Shown here in pieces: positions 1 through 7,711 of a DNA stretch of 39,185 bases; within the stretch, counting starts at the first letter, position 1, and the number at the start of each line of letters is the position of its first letter. The stretch lies in IMG/VR virus record IMGVR_UViG_3300025949_000051, positions 1 through 39,185 of that record. One strand, written 5' to 3'. This DNA comes from a virus. The notes below the pieces were generated by a model. It saw only the letters and a list, made by a program, of their open reading frames with translations. It searched no databases and was not told the origin of the DNA. The position numbers and the translations under genes were made by a program.

Positions 1-104
1 CGCCGTCCTCGGTGACCCGGCGGAGCTCGCCGCGGGTGATCTGCGCCTGCACGGCCTCGTGCGGCGGCCAGTCCAGCTGTAGGACCTGGCCGCCGGCGGC
101 GCGG
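1..104. repeat. Left copy of imperfect terminal direct repeat
   Basis: Bases 1-104 match 39082-39185 at 97 of 104 positions. Mismatches fall at 50, 74, 76, 80, 82, 85 and 86. Both copies are in the same orientation and the same reading frame of a small head gene. Two mismatches are silent. The others change V to I, L to I and L to F, so they look like natural variation rather than sequencing error. Confidence 0.95.
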
Positions 105-133
105 TAGTGCCTGACCTCGGTCTCGTCGCTCAT
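1..133 (-). CDS. Small head-module protein, 5' part (cut by window edge)
   Basis: This is the N-terminal 44 residues of a small acidic protein beginning MSDETEVRHYRAAGGQ. The ATG at 133 follows a GAGG Shine-Dalgarno six bases upstream, and the start lies 8 nt after the stop of the preceding head gene. The reading frame runs off base 1 with no stop. The same protein segment reappears, slightly diverged (VLQLDW here, IIQFDW there), in the truncated gene at the right end. If the molecule is circular the two parts join into one protein of about 107 aa. If not, they are two tandem paralogues. By position, between capsid genes and connectors, it is probably a head or head-tail accessory protein. 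I do not recognise the family. Confidence 0.7.
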   Translation of the reverse strand, partial: MSDETEVRHYRAAGGQVLQLDWPPHEAVQAQITRGELRRVTEDG

Positions 134-141
134 GCCGGGCC

Positions 142-510
142 TCACGTGTTCCGGGGGACCGAGAACGCGGTGATGGTGCCCGCGAACGAGGCCGCGAAGT
201 CGATGCTCATCGAGCCGTCCTTCTGGACGAAGCGGCCGGACTCGAACGGGCCGAGGAACACCACGCCGGTGGTGGCCGGCACGGAGACGGTGAGGTCGCC
301 GAGCGACGCGGCGATGTCCGGCGGCTGCGTGCCGGCGCGAACGATCACGTTGTGCGCCGCGCCATCGGTGTTGGCCACGCGCAGCACGGTGAGCTCGGGC
401 TTGGCCTTGGCGATGGTCATGCCATTGGCCTGGTCGACGGCGGTGCCCGCCGGGTTGGACAGGCTGGAGTTGGGGACGAGCGCGCTGTAGGCGATCGCGG
501 TGCGAGCCAT
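142..510 (-). CDS. Small beta-rich head protein A (possible decoration protein)
   Basis: A 122-aa protein starting MARTAIAYS, rich in V, T, G and A, with alternating beta-strand-like segments and no membrane span. It follows the major capsid gene by 15 nt with a strong AGGAGG site before its ATG. It resembles the 112-aa protein at 38261-38599: both begin MAR, both carry a V.N..G segment, an F[LI]GPF motif and then a DG...[IL]D[FY] block near the C-terminus. The position directly after the capsid gene suits a head decoration or stabilising protein. That role is inferred from order, not from a recognised domain. Confidence 0.75.
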   Translation of the reverse strand: MARTAIAYSALVPNSSLSNPAGTAVDQANGMTIAKAKPELTVLRVANTDGAAHNVIVRAGTQPPDIAASLGDLTVSVPATTGVVFLGPFESGRFVQKDGSMSIDFAASFAGTITAFSVPRNT

Positions 511-525
511 GATCAGGTCCTCCTA

Positions 526-1392
526 TCAGGCGGTCGCGCCGTCGACATAGGCGACGGCCAGGTTGTCGGGGCGGACGAGCTTCGCGCCGTACAGCGCCAG
601 GCCCTTGACGGCGTCGGCGAACTTGTCCTGCGGCCGGTACGCCTCGGTCTTGTTGATCTGCTCGGCGAAGGAGATCGCCGCGCTGGTGCCGGCCGTGACG
701 GCCTGCACGGTGCCGGTCGGCACGGGGACGTTGTTGGACTCCAGGATGTCGAAGCCCGCCGCGCGCCCGACCATGCCGTTGCGCAGCGCCTGGCCGCCGT
801 CGCCGGCCTCGTTGACCTTGATGAACCGGGAGTCCTTGAGCAGCGCCGAGTGAAACTCGGGCGAGACCACGACGTAGCGGCCCGCATTCGGCACGTTGGC
901 CTTGGTCAGCTTGGTGCGCAGCGGAACGAGCACCTTGTCGTAGGCGTCGGACGCGGTCGCCAGGGACTGCGGCGAGCCGGTGGACGCGACGGTGTTCGCG
1001 GCCGGCACGCCGGTGTAGAAGCCGGCGACGTACTGGTCGATGACGTCGGCCATGCCGTACGCGGCCTCGTCCATGGCCTGCGGGATGACGTTGCCCTTGG
1101 CCTGCCGTGCGTCCACGTCGTCGACGAAGAACGCGAAGTACTTGGACTGGTCCACCACGAGGGTCCGCTGCGCGTCGGTGAGCTCCTCGGGGGCGATCAC
1201 CGTGCTGTTCGGGCTGTAGGTGGCGATGGTCGGCCGCGAGATCGAGGTGATGCGGACGGTGTCGCCGGCCTGCGTGATCTCACCCTCGTAATCGCGGTTG
1301 ACGATGGTCGGGCCCGCGTAGACCAGCTGCTTGCGCAGGGCCACGAGCAGGAGCGCCGACCAGATTTCCGGGCGGAACCTGGTGATGGACAT
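526..1392 (-). CDS. Major capsid protein (HK97 fold, P22-coat-like actinophage type)
   Basis: A 288-aa protein beginning MSITRFRPEIWSALLLVALR, the usual opening of capsid subunits in many actinophages. It has the characteristic sequence with INRDYEG-like and GDTVRI elements near residues 30-50, DAQRTLVVDQSKYFAFFVDD around residues 73-93, and a GRYVVVSPEF segment in the middle. It assembles the icosahedral shell on the scaffold encoded just upstream. No N-terminal delta domain or obvious processing site is seen. Length, neighbours (scaffold before, small head protein after) and sequence style all agree. Confidence that this is the capsid subunit is high; the exact subfamily name is from memory. 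Confidence 0.93.
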   Translation of the reverse strand: MSITRFRPEIWSALLLVALRKQLVYAGPTIVNRDYEGEITQAGDTVRITSISRPTIATYSPNSTVIAPEELTDAQRTLVVDQSKYFAFFVDDVDARQAKGNVIPQAMDEAAYGMADVIDQYVAGFYTGVPAANTVASTGSPQSLATASDAYDKVLVPLRTKLTKANVPNAGRYVVVSPEFHSALLKDSRFIKVNEAGDGGQALRNGMVGRAAGFDILESNNVPVPTGTVQAVTAGTSAAISFAEQINKTEAYRPQDKFADAVKGLALYGAKLVRPDNLAVAYVDGATA

Positions 1393-1413
1393 TGGTTACC
1401 TCTCTTGGTCGGC

Positions 1414-2133
1414 CTACAGCAGGTTGCGCAACTGGCCCTTGCTCAGCGCGTCGGCGATCTGCTCGGGCGTCATGGTCTTGAGCTGGTCCTCGGTGATCTG
1501 ATCCGGTGCGCCGGGCGCGCCGGTGAACTGGCCGCCGGACCGGGCGGGACCAGCTGGTGTGACCTTCAGCAGCGGGTTCGCGCCGACGGCCGCGGTGATG
1601 GCGGCCTCGACCTGCGCGGCGAAGTCGCCCGCGTTGGGGTCGAGGTCCTTGGTGGCGTTGGCGAAGCCGACGGAGTCGAGCAGCGCGTCGGCGTTGGCGC
1701 CGGCCTTGCCTGCGGCCCGATAGACGGCGAGCTGCACGGCGGATTGCCGGGCGGCCGCGGTCTGCGCGGTGAGCTGCTCGGTCAGCTTGGCCGGGTCGAC
1801 CGTGTCGTCCTGGACGAGGCCGAGGGCCTTGCCGATCTGCTGCGCCAGGTCCTTGCGTGCCTCGTCGGCGGCCTGCTGCTTGGCGGTGGTGCGCGCCTTG
1901 CCGGCCTCCGCGCGGGCGTCGGCGATCAGCTTCTGCACGGCCGGCGGCAGCGTGGAGACGTCCACCTGCTCACCGGCGGCTGGCTGCTGCGCCAGCGCGG
2001 TCGGCTGCTGTGCGGGTGCCTGCGGCGTCGGAGCGGGCTGGCCAACGGCGGGCGCCTGGCCCGGGTCGGTCGCCGCCGGCGCGGCAGGGGCGGTCGGTGT
2101 GGGCGCGGGCGCGCCAGCTGCTGGAGTGGTCAC
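1414..2133 (-). CDS. Capsid scaffolding protein
   Basis: A 239-aa protein with a Pro/Ala/Thr/Gln-rich disordered N-terminus (about residues 1-60). A central Ala/Lys/Gln-rich helical, coiled-coil-like stretch (about 70-165) follows, and then a short acidic and basic C-terminal tail ending QLRNLL. This composition and the position immediately before the capsid gene are typical of internal scaffolds that guide shell assembly and leave before packaging. The chosen GTG at 2133 has AAGGA five bases upstream. The frame stays open to a TTG at 2214 that also has a GGAG six bases away, so a version 27 residues longer is possible. Confidence 0.85.
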   Translation of the reverse strand: MTTPAAGAPAPTPTAPAAPAATDPGQAPAVGQPAPTPQAPAQQPTALAQQPAAGEQVDVSTLPPAVQKLIADARAEAGKARTTAKQQAADEARKDLAQQIGKALGLVQDDTVDPAKLTEQLTAQTAAARQSAVQLAVYRAAGKAGANADALLDSVGFANATKDLDPNAGDFAAQVEAAITAAVGANPLLKVTPAGPARSGGQFTGAPGAPDQITEDQLKTMTPEQIADALSKGQLRNLL

Positions 2134-2250
2134 GATGGTCCTTCCGGTCGGTTCGAGCACCTGGCCCTCACCGGCGATGAGCACCGCGGGCACCTGGCCG
2201 GCGGTGTCGAGCAACCCGGGCTCCTGGCCTGGGCAGTCTGAGAAACGCGG

Positions 2251-3375
2251 TCAGCGAGCAGTGCCGATCTGTTCGCGGTGGCGCTGTCGGAACAGCGTCG
2301 TGATCGAGGTGTCGGCGACGTGGTCGCGGATCTGCTTGTTGATCGCGCGGACCTTGGCCTCGGCCAGCTTGCGGCCTTCGTCGGTGATCGCGGCGTCGGC
2401 TTGCAGCTTGGCCGTTCGCACGTTCCGTTCGAGACGTCGTAGCTTCTGCCGCGCGGCGTCGCCCTCGGGATCCTCGGTGTGCGTGATCGGCTTGGTCGCC
2501 CCGGGCAGATAGCCGTTTGAGTTGTGCCGACAGTTCGGATGGAACAGACCGGCCGCGATGGCCTCGTCGAGCGTGCCAGCGATGTGGATCGTCAGCATCT
2601 CGTCGGACACCAGCGACCGGCGCTCGATGGTGCGCGGGCCCGGCGGTCCCGAGGTGGCGAGGATCTTGCCTTCCCAGGGCCGACACCTGATGCACTCCTG
2701 CGGCGAGTCGGAGATCATCCGCAGGTCCACGCCGGCCGCATTGAGCCGGTCGTTGTGCGCCTCGATCGACGCCTGCATCACGCCGGTGCGAGTCGCCATC
2801 TCCACATAGGACGCGAGCTGCCAGCGCCGGCCCGACTTGTCGACGAAGCCGGTGATGCCCTGGGACAGGAGCTGATCCCAGGCGGTCTGTGCCGCGGCGA
2901 GCCGCGACTTAGTGCCGAGCAGCACCGGCGTCAGCGCGGTCCTGGCGATGACGTCCCGATAGGCGTGATGCAGCCAGCGCAGCACCTGCAGGTGCGTGCC
3001 ACGCAGTGTGGTCACCAACGCCTTGACGAGCACGTTGATCGCCTCAGCGCCCGGCAGCGCCTGCCGCAGTGCCGCCATCTCGGCCGGCGTCAGGTACCGC
3101 TTGAGCTCGTCGAGCGCCGCGTTGCCGCCGCGCTGCCAGGCCAGAACGAGCGCCTGGTGCGCGACGCCGGTGGTGTCGGCGTCGAGCTTGGCGACGATCC
3201 GCCGGGTGGCGTTGCGCAGGTCGTTGATCGCGCCCAGCTTCGCCGGTGCGGACACGTCGCCCGCGTTGCGGCGCAACTGGCGCGCGACCTCTTGCGCGAT
3301 GCGCACGGCTGCGTCGTCGTACAACGCAACCAGCGTGTCGACCAGGTCCTGCGCGAGGGTGCGGTCGACGGGCAT
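2251..3375 (-). CDS. Phage minor capsid protein (min_cap2 / MuF-related)
   Basis: A 374-aa protein with a long helical N-terminal half and a C-terminal domain containing the GLFHPNCRHNSNGYLPG signature around residues 277-293. This signature marks the phage minor capsid protein 2 family related to MuF/SPP1 gp7. A preceding ECIRCRPWEGKIL segment belongs to the same domain. Such proteins bind the portal and enter the procapsid in small numbers. A basic coiled-coil tail follows. The gene lies 3 nt after the small HTH gene and two genes downstream of the portal, as expected. Confidence 0.88.
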   Translation of the reverse strand: MPVDRTLAQDLVDTLVALYDDAAVRIAQEVARQLRRNAGDVSAPAKLGAINDLRNATRRIVAKLDADTTGVAHQALVLAWQRGGNAALDELKRYLTPAEMAALRQALPGAEAINVLVKALVTTLRGTHLQVLRWLHHAYRDVIARTALTPVLLGTKSRLAAAQTAWDQLLSQGITGFVDKSGRRWQLASYVEMATRTGVMQASIEAHNDRLNAAGVDLRMISDSPQECIRCRPWEGKILATSGPPGPRTIERRSLVSDEMLTIHIAGTLDEAIAAGLFHPNCRHNSNGYLPGATKPITHTEDPEGDAARQKLRRLERNVRTAKLQADAAITDEGRKLAEAKVRAINKQIRDHVADTSITTLFRQRHREQIGTAR

Positions 3376-3378
3376 CGG

Positions 3379-3672
3379 TCACTCCTCGTCGACGGCCTCG
3401 GCGCACGGCCATGGCGTCTTGCACGTGCGGCAGGCCAGCCAGGTCTCGCCGTCACTTGTCCATCGCGCTTGCCGTGGCTGGTGCTCAGCCACGGTGTTAT
3501 TGCGTCCTGGCACGACGTTCGGAAGCAGGCCGAGCGCACGGGCATCGTTCAGTCGTCGGTGAGCGGTTGCCCGCGAGACGAACAGCGCGGAAGCGACCGC
3601 GACGACTGGCTTGGCGTCGCCGCGCATGACGGCCTCGCGATAGACCTCGGCTGCACGAGAGACCACATCCAC
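3379..3672 (-). CDS. Small HTH protein with C-terminal Cys cluster, in head module
   Basis: A 97-aa protein beginning with GTG. Residues about 3-50 look like a helix-turn-helix, with the recognition-helix region SALFVSRATAHRRLNDARALG. The C-terminus has CRTCKTPWPC, a compact cluster able to bind zinc. It sits between portal and minor capsid genes in the late operon, an odd place for a DNA-binding regulator. It could act on late transcription or host DNA after late expression. No specific family is assigned. Confidence 0.75.
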   Translation of the reverse strand: MDVVSRAAEVYREAVMRGDAKPVVAVASALFVSRATAHRRLNDARALGLLPNVVPGRNNTVAEHQPRQARWTSDGETWLACRTCKTPWPCAEAVDEE

Positions 3673-3688
3673 AGCGCCAATCTCCCCG

Positions 3689-5368
3689 TTAGCCAGTCGC
3701 CGGCTGCGGCCCGGCGTTCAGCCCGACGCCATCCGCCGTGTACGTCGGCGCACCAGGGTTGGGCTGCGGCTGCGCCGGTTGCGGGCCGAGCTGCTGGCCG
3801 GTGACCGCGATCGGGCCGCCGGTGAACGTGCCCGGATCGGTCAGACCCGCGCCGGGCTGCTCGCCCTGGATCAACGCGACTTCCTTGTCGACCTGAGGGT
3901 CTTCCCAGTCGGGGTGCAGCATCTGCACGCGGGTCTTGGTGCTCGCGGCCTGCGCGGCCTCCAGGAGCTGAAGCGTGCGGGCGACGGACTCTGGATCCTG
4001 CGACACGGCGTCACCGAACCTCAGTTCCGGTTCCTGCACCGTGATCCCGGACCCGAACTGGGCGACGTCGACGAGCTGCAGGGTTTCCAGCAGCTCGGTG
4101 AGTTCTGGCTTCCAGTACTCGATCTTTCGATCGCGGGTGATAGAGGACTTCTTGTCCCGCGAGTTGACCTCGGTCGCGGTGGTGGCGGGCTTCGGGCCCT
4201 CATCCATGCCGAACGTCTGGAGCGAGTAGCCGGCGTCGCTGATGATCCGGGCCAGCGCCTCCTTGGCGGTGCGCGAGTGCTCCTCGACGCGGATCGAGAA
4301 CTGGACGATGGACATCTGTGGCGGGCCGCCGGGCTGCGGCAGCATGTTGAGCGTCTCGTAGACCTCGCGGTCGACGTCCCACCGCGCGCCCTTGCCGGGC
4401 CCGTTGCTGTCGAGGTAGACGTCGGGGACGATGACGCGGCCCTTGGCGAGCCGGATGTCCCGCATCCAGCTCGACCAAATCTCGTCGAGCGCGTCCATGA
4501 CCGGCTCGACGCCGCTGTAGTCGGAGCGGCCGAGGCCGGCGGCGGCTGGGTTCGCGCGCCACATGCGGTTGGGCCGCATGTTCGGGATGTAGACCGCGGT
4601 GAGCCGGCCCGGCACGCCGGTGTCGATGATGTCGCCGGGCAGCATCTGGTCGTCGACGAGCTCCGCGGTGGTCGGGTGGTCTTCCAGCGCCATCCGGTCG
4701 CCGAGCTCGCTAGGACTGCCCTTGTAGAGGCCGTGCATGATCGCGCCGGGCTCGTGCCGCTCGAGGTGCCGCCAGACGGTGTCTCCGTCAGCCTCGATGA
4801 CCCGCCAGAACGTGACCGCGCCGAGCTCGTCGTAGCACCACTCCGGTACTGCGGCGTCGGCGTGCACAGCGGAGATCCACGGCCCGTCGGGTCGCTCGTC
4901 CTTGTCCCAACACACCCTCAGGTAGACGCCGCCGAGTGCGGCCTGCACCTCGGCGGCCTCGAGGAGCCGGGTGTGGAGGCGGCGGTTGACCTTGTCGATG
5001 CGGTCCTGGGTCTTCTTGGTCTCGAACTTGATGGTGGGTGGCTCGGAGAACAGCAGGTCCGCCGAGGTGGCGGCGAGATCGCCGGCGATGGGGATGTGCA
5101 GCTTGGTGCGGCGCTCGCCCATCGGCGTGCGGGCACCCCAGAACAGGCGCTGCAACCAGCCGGACACGCCGCCACGGTGCGCCCACCCGCCCTTTTCGCT
5201 GGCGAAGAACCCCGTGCCGGTCGGGTCGTAGCCCGACTGTCCTCCGTAGACGGCAGAGAGCTGGTCGGGGTCGCCGGAGTACCAGGCGGACCAGGCGGAC
5301 ATGCGGTTCTGCACGCCGCCGAGCTCGCGTGGTGGCCACGCGACCTTTCCGCCGACGGGGAGCGGCAC
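3689..5368 (-). CDS. Portal protein (SPP1 gp6-like)
   Basis: A 559-aa portal subunit; twelve copies form the DNA entry and exit ring at one capsid vertex. The true start is the GTG at 5368 (VPLPVGGKVAWPP), preceded by AAGGAGG; the frame upstream of this is non-coding in style. Internal features typical of the gp6 family include the N-terminal WYSGDPDQLSAVYGG segment, an SADLLFSEPP strand near residue 100, and the AITRDRKIEYWKPEL-like helix late in the protein. A disordered Pro/Gln/Gly tail ends it. It overlaps no neighbour and follows the cysteine-peptidase gene by 16 nt. Confidence 0.93.
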   Translation of the reverse strand: MPLPVGGKVAWPPRELGGVQNRMSAWSAWYSGDPDQLSAVYGGQSGYDPTGTGFFASEKGGWAHRGGVSGWLQRLFWGARTPMGERRTKLHIPIAGDLAATSADLLFSEPPTIKFETKKTQDRIDKVNRRLHTRLLEAAEVQAALGGVYLRVCWDKDERPDGPWISAVHADAAVPEWCYDELGAVTFWRVIEADGDTVWRHLERHEPGAIMHGLYKGSPSELGDRMALEDHPTTAELVDDQMLPGDIIDTGVPGRLTAVYIPNMRPNRMWRANPAAAGLGRSDYSGVEPVMDALDEIWSSWMRDIRLAKGRVIVPDVYLDSNGPGKGARWDVDREVYETLNMLPQPGGPPQMSIVQFSIRVEEHSRTAKEALARIISDAGYSLQTFGMDEGPKPATTATEVNSRDKKSSITRDRKIEYWKPELTELLETLQLVDVAQFGSGITVQEPELRFGDAVSQDPESVARTLQLLEAAQAASTKTRVQMLHPDWEDPQVDKEVALIQGEQPGAGLTDPGTFTGGPIAVTGQQLGPQPAQPQPNPGAPTYTADGVGLNAGPQPATG

Positions 5369-5384
5369 GGCGGCCTCCTTCCGG

Positions 5385-6080
5385 TCAGCGCTTGGGCACG
5401 ACGGCGTCGGCGCCCTGCTCGCGGAGCTGCGACCAGGTGTAGACGGACATGCGGAATGAGCCGGCGTCGCCCCACTGCGGGCCCCAGCTGTTGTCGAGGA
5501 ACAGGTACGAGTCGCGGTCGTTCTGGCCGTGCTCGTAGCCGCGCACCACGATCTCGTGGCCGCCGCGCACCTGGCCGGCGATGGTGACGCGGCCATACTC
5601 GTCGGGCTGGTCGAAGCCCTCGAACCAGGACACGCCCACGATCAGCGGCTGGTGCTGGATCGCGTGCAGCAGGCCGAGTGTCGTGAACGCGTGACCGTAG
5701 CGGCTGATGAGGCCCTCGCGCTTGACGACCTTGGCGACCGCGAGGCCGGACGAGCCGGTGTCGTCGGGCGGGTACTCGCCGGGCACGTGGTCGATGCGGG
5801 TCGCGGCCGAGTAGACGTCGACCGCGTACGCCTCGTCGTAGCGGGCGGCGTCGGCTCGGCTGCCGCAGAACGGGGCGCAGGCGAGCGCGCCGGTGATGGC
5901 GTTGCCCGTGCAGCTGCCGAGCTGGCCCTGGTCGAAGATGTCGGCGTACCGGTTCCACAGCACGGAGCGCGGCGCGAACAACTCCTCGAGCTCGACGGCG
6001 TGGTCGCGGCTGCGGTCGTCGTGCTCGATGTGGCGGCCGCCGCCGGAGAATAGCGGCAGGCGTTCGATGTGGACTGACAT
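5385..6080 (-). CDS. Papain-like (C1 family) cysteine peptidase
   Basis: A 231-aa protein starting MSVHIERLPLFSGGG. It carries the full papain catalytic set in order: DQGQLGSCTGNA with oxyanion Gln51 and nucleophile Cys57, GGHEIVVRGY with His175, and DNSWGPQWGD with Asn197. The central FCGSRADAARYDEAYAVDVY and LIVGVSWFEGF segments also match the fold. No signal peptide or prodomain is apparent. The gene lies between a fibre-like gene and the portal. Dedicated phage head proteases are usually serine or U9/U35-type, so this may be a maturation enzyme of unusual family or a virion or host-directed protease. Peptidase identity is strong from motifs; the substrate is unknown. Confidence 0.85.
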   Translation of the reverse strand: MSVHIERLPLFSGGGRHIEHDDRSRDHAVELEELFAPRSVLWNRYADIFDQGQLGSCTGNAITGALACAPFCGSRADAARYDEAYAVDVYSAATRIDHVPGEYPPDDTGSSGLAVAKVVKREGLISRYGHAFTTLGLLHAIQHQPLIVGVSWFEGFDQPDEYGRVTIAGQVRGGHEIVVRGYEHGQNDRDSYLFLDNSWGPQWGDAGSFRMSVYTWSQLREQGADAVVPKR

Positions 6081-6090
6081 GTCGCTCCGT

Positions 6091-7311
6091 TCAGCCGAGG
6101 TAGATCGGCAGCACGAAGCCGCTGCCGGTGGTGAGGTCGGTGCCGGGCACGAGGTTGCTCGGCCAGCTCGGCGTGTAGCCGCCAGCCTTGTAGCGGGCGA
6201 GGCCGCCGATGTCGGCCAGGATGCCGGTGTCGGCGTCGTCGACGAACCCGAACTCCGGTGCAACCGAGTAGCCGCGGGCGCTGACGCCGACCCAGTACCA
6301 GGTGTCGACGCTCGGCGTCGGCCCGCTGATCGGCTTGGTGATCTGTCCGGTGGCCTGCCACATGGTGTCGTCGCTGACAGTGCTGGCGATCGGCGCGCCG
6401 CCGGCGTCGGCGAAGATCGCCATGCCGTTGAGGCCGCCGGCGCCGACGGTCGCCGCCAACGCCGTGCGGAACACGCTGACCGACGCGACGGGCACGCCGG
6501 CCCGGACGAGCACGCGCGCGAACCACGCCTCGTTGTTGATGGTGCTCTTGCGCGTGATCGCGAAGACCGGCACGTTGCGGGTGTGGCAGCCGTAGCGGAC
6601 GGCATCCTCTGGCGCGGGCGCGATCTGTAGCGCCGTGTCCGCCTTGCCCAGCGAGGTCTGGACTGCGGCGGCGAGGTCGGTCTTCGGGATCCCGCCGCCA
6701 GGCTTCTGGTACGCGGTGTCAGCCGCGCCGAGGCTGGTCTGCACCGCGCTGGCGAGCTGCGTCTTGAGCAGCCCGGCGTTGCTGGCCACCTTGACGGTGG
6801 GGTTGGTGGCGGTGCCGCCGATGGTGATCGTGCCGTCGGCAGCCGTCACCGAGGCGACCGCGTTGCCGCCGCTCCCGCTGGGCAGTTGGTTGGCCGGCAC
6901 CTTGCCGTCGGTGCCGAGCGTCGCCACGCTGACGCCGAGCGCCTGCAACGGCACGTACACCTGTGGCACTGGCGGATCGGCGACCTGCACGAGCTGATCG
7001 AGGGTGATGTGCGTCGGCGTGCTGGGCACGACGGCCTTGAACGTCAGGTAGAGAACGTCGGTGCGGATGGTGACGACGTAGGCCCATCCGACAGGGGACA
7101 CGCCGGGCGTGTCGTTGGCCGGCACCTGCATCGAGAGCACACCGTTGGTGATCGAGCCGACGATCGGCGCGGTGCCGAGGATCACCTGGTCGTTGCCGTC
7201 GAGCAGCGGCGCCGGGAGGGCGAACTCGGCGGTGCCGGTGGCGGGTGTGCCGTCGGAGCCGAGCACGCTGCCGCCGACGGTGACGAGGTCCAGGCCAGCA
7301 GGAAGCGGCAC
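6091..7311 (-). CDS. Fibre-like / putative receptor-binding structural protein
   Basis: A 406-aa protein (GTG start at 7311 with GGAGG upstream; a start 7 codons earlier is possible). The N-terminal part is beta-rich. Then come fibre-type linker elements: ATLGTDGKVPANQLPSG and two copies of a [TA]QTSLG[AK]ADTA[YL]Q repeat around residues 190-235. The C-terminal domain of about 170 residues is globular and rich in W, Y and G, ending SGFVLPIYLG. These features are usual in tail fibres or appendages, yet the gene sits between large terminase and portal rather than after the tape measure. It may be a head fibre or a displaced tail fibre. Confidence 0.7.
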   Translation of the reverse strand: MPLPAGLDLVTVGGSVLGSDGTPATGTAEFALPAPLLDGNDQVILGTAPIVGSITNGVLSMQVPANDTPGVSPVGWAYVVTIRTDVLYLTFKAVVPSTPTHITLDQLVQVADPPVPQVYVPLQALGVSVATLGTDGKVPANQLPSGSGGNAVASVTAADGTITIGGTATNPTVKVASNAGLLKTQLASAVQTSLGAADTAYQKPGGGIPKTDLAAAVQTSLGKADTALQIAPAPEDAVRYGCHTRNVPVFAITRKSTINNEAWFARVLVRAGVPVASVSVFRTALAATVGAGGLNGMAIFADAGGAPIASTVSDDTMWQATGQITKPISGPTPSVDTWYWVGVSARGYSVAPEFGFVDDADTGILADIGGLARYKAGGYTPSWPSNLVPGTDLTTGSGFVLPIYLG

Positions 7312-7331
7312 GGCATCCTCCTCGTTCGACA

Positions 7332-7370
7332 TCAGCCAGGCCGAGGTTGATCACGCCTCGGCCTGGCTGA
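7332..7370. other. Perfect 14-bp stem hairpin before the fibre-like gene
   Basis: TCAGCCAGGCCGAG at 7332-7345 is exactly complementary to 7357-7370, with an 11-nt loop. It lies in the leader between the 95-aa gene and the fibre-like gene, about 15-20 nt upstream of that gene's ribosome binding site. There is no clear T-tract on either strand. It could be an attenuator, an mRNA processing signal or the scar of an inserted gene. Confidence 0.7.
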
Positions 7371-7423
7371 GCGATCCCGGATTGGTGGCGGCCGGGCCCT
7401 TCTCTTTTTGTGGGAGCTGGTGG

Positions 7424-7711
7424 TCAGACGCGCGGCGGCCAGTAGACGCCGTGGAACTGGTTGCCGGCCGCGGCGGCGCCCATCTGCTGTGCCCACTCGG
7501 ACTGGGCGGCGGAGAACTGCTCGACGGTGTCGAACAGCGGGACCGACGTCCACCAGAGGACGTCGTGGCTGTCGCACAGCACGCGGACGTTGACGAGGCC
7601 GCCCGACCATGCGCGGGTGATGACGGCCGGCGCGACGTCGCTGCCGTTGTTGCCGGTGGCCGGCACGCCGCCGGCGAGAACCACGCGACCGACGCTGGGC
7701 TGCTGGCTCAT
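7424..7711 (-). CDS. Unknown 95-aa protein downstream of large terminase
   Basis: A 95-aa protein beginning MSQQPSVGRVV and ending GVYWPPRV. It is soluble, with a Trp-rich middle (VLWWTSVPLF) and a helical stretch around SAAQSEWAQQM. Its ATG overlaps the terminase stop in an ATGA unit, so translation is probably coupled. I do not recognise the family. The context suggests a structural or packaging accessory. Confidence 0.75.
   Translation of the reverse strand: MSQQPSVGRVVLAGGVPATGNNGSDVAPAVITRAWSGGLVNVRVLCDSHDVLWWTSVPLFDTVEQFSAAQSEWAQQMGAAAAGNQFHGVYWPPRV

Noticed and set aside
352-2241. Long rightward open frame opposite the capsid and scaffold genes
   Set aside because: Low-complexity Arg/Gly/Val/Leu composition is typical of an antisense shadow in GC-rich DNA; the minus strand has clear capsid and scaffold genes.
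3779-5587. Long rightward open frame opposite the portal gene
   Set aside because: Antisense shadow; no ribosome binding site or recognisable domain, while the portal is well supported.
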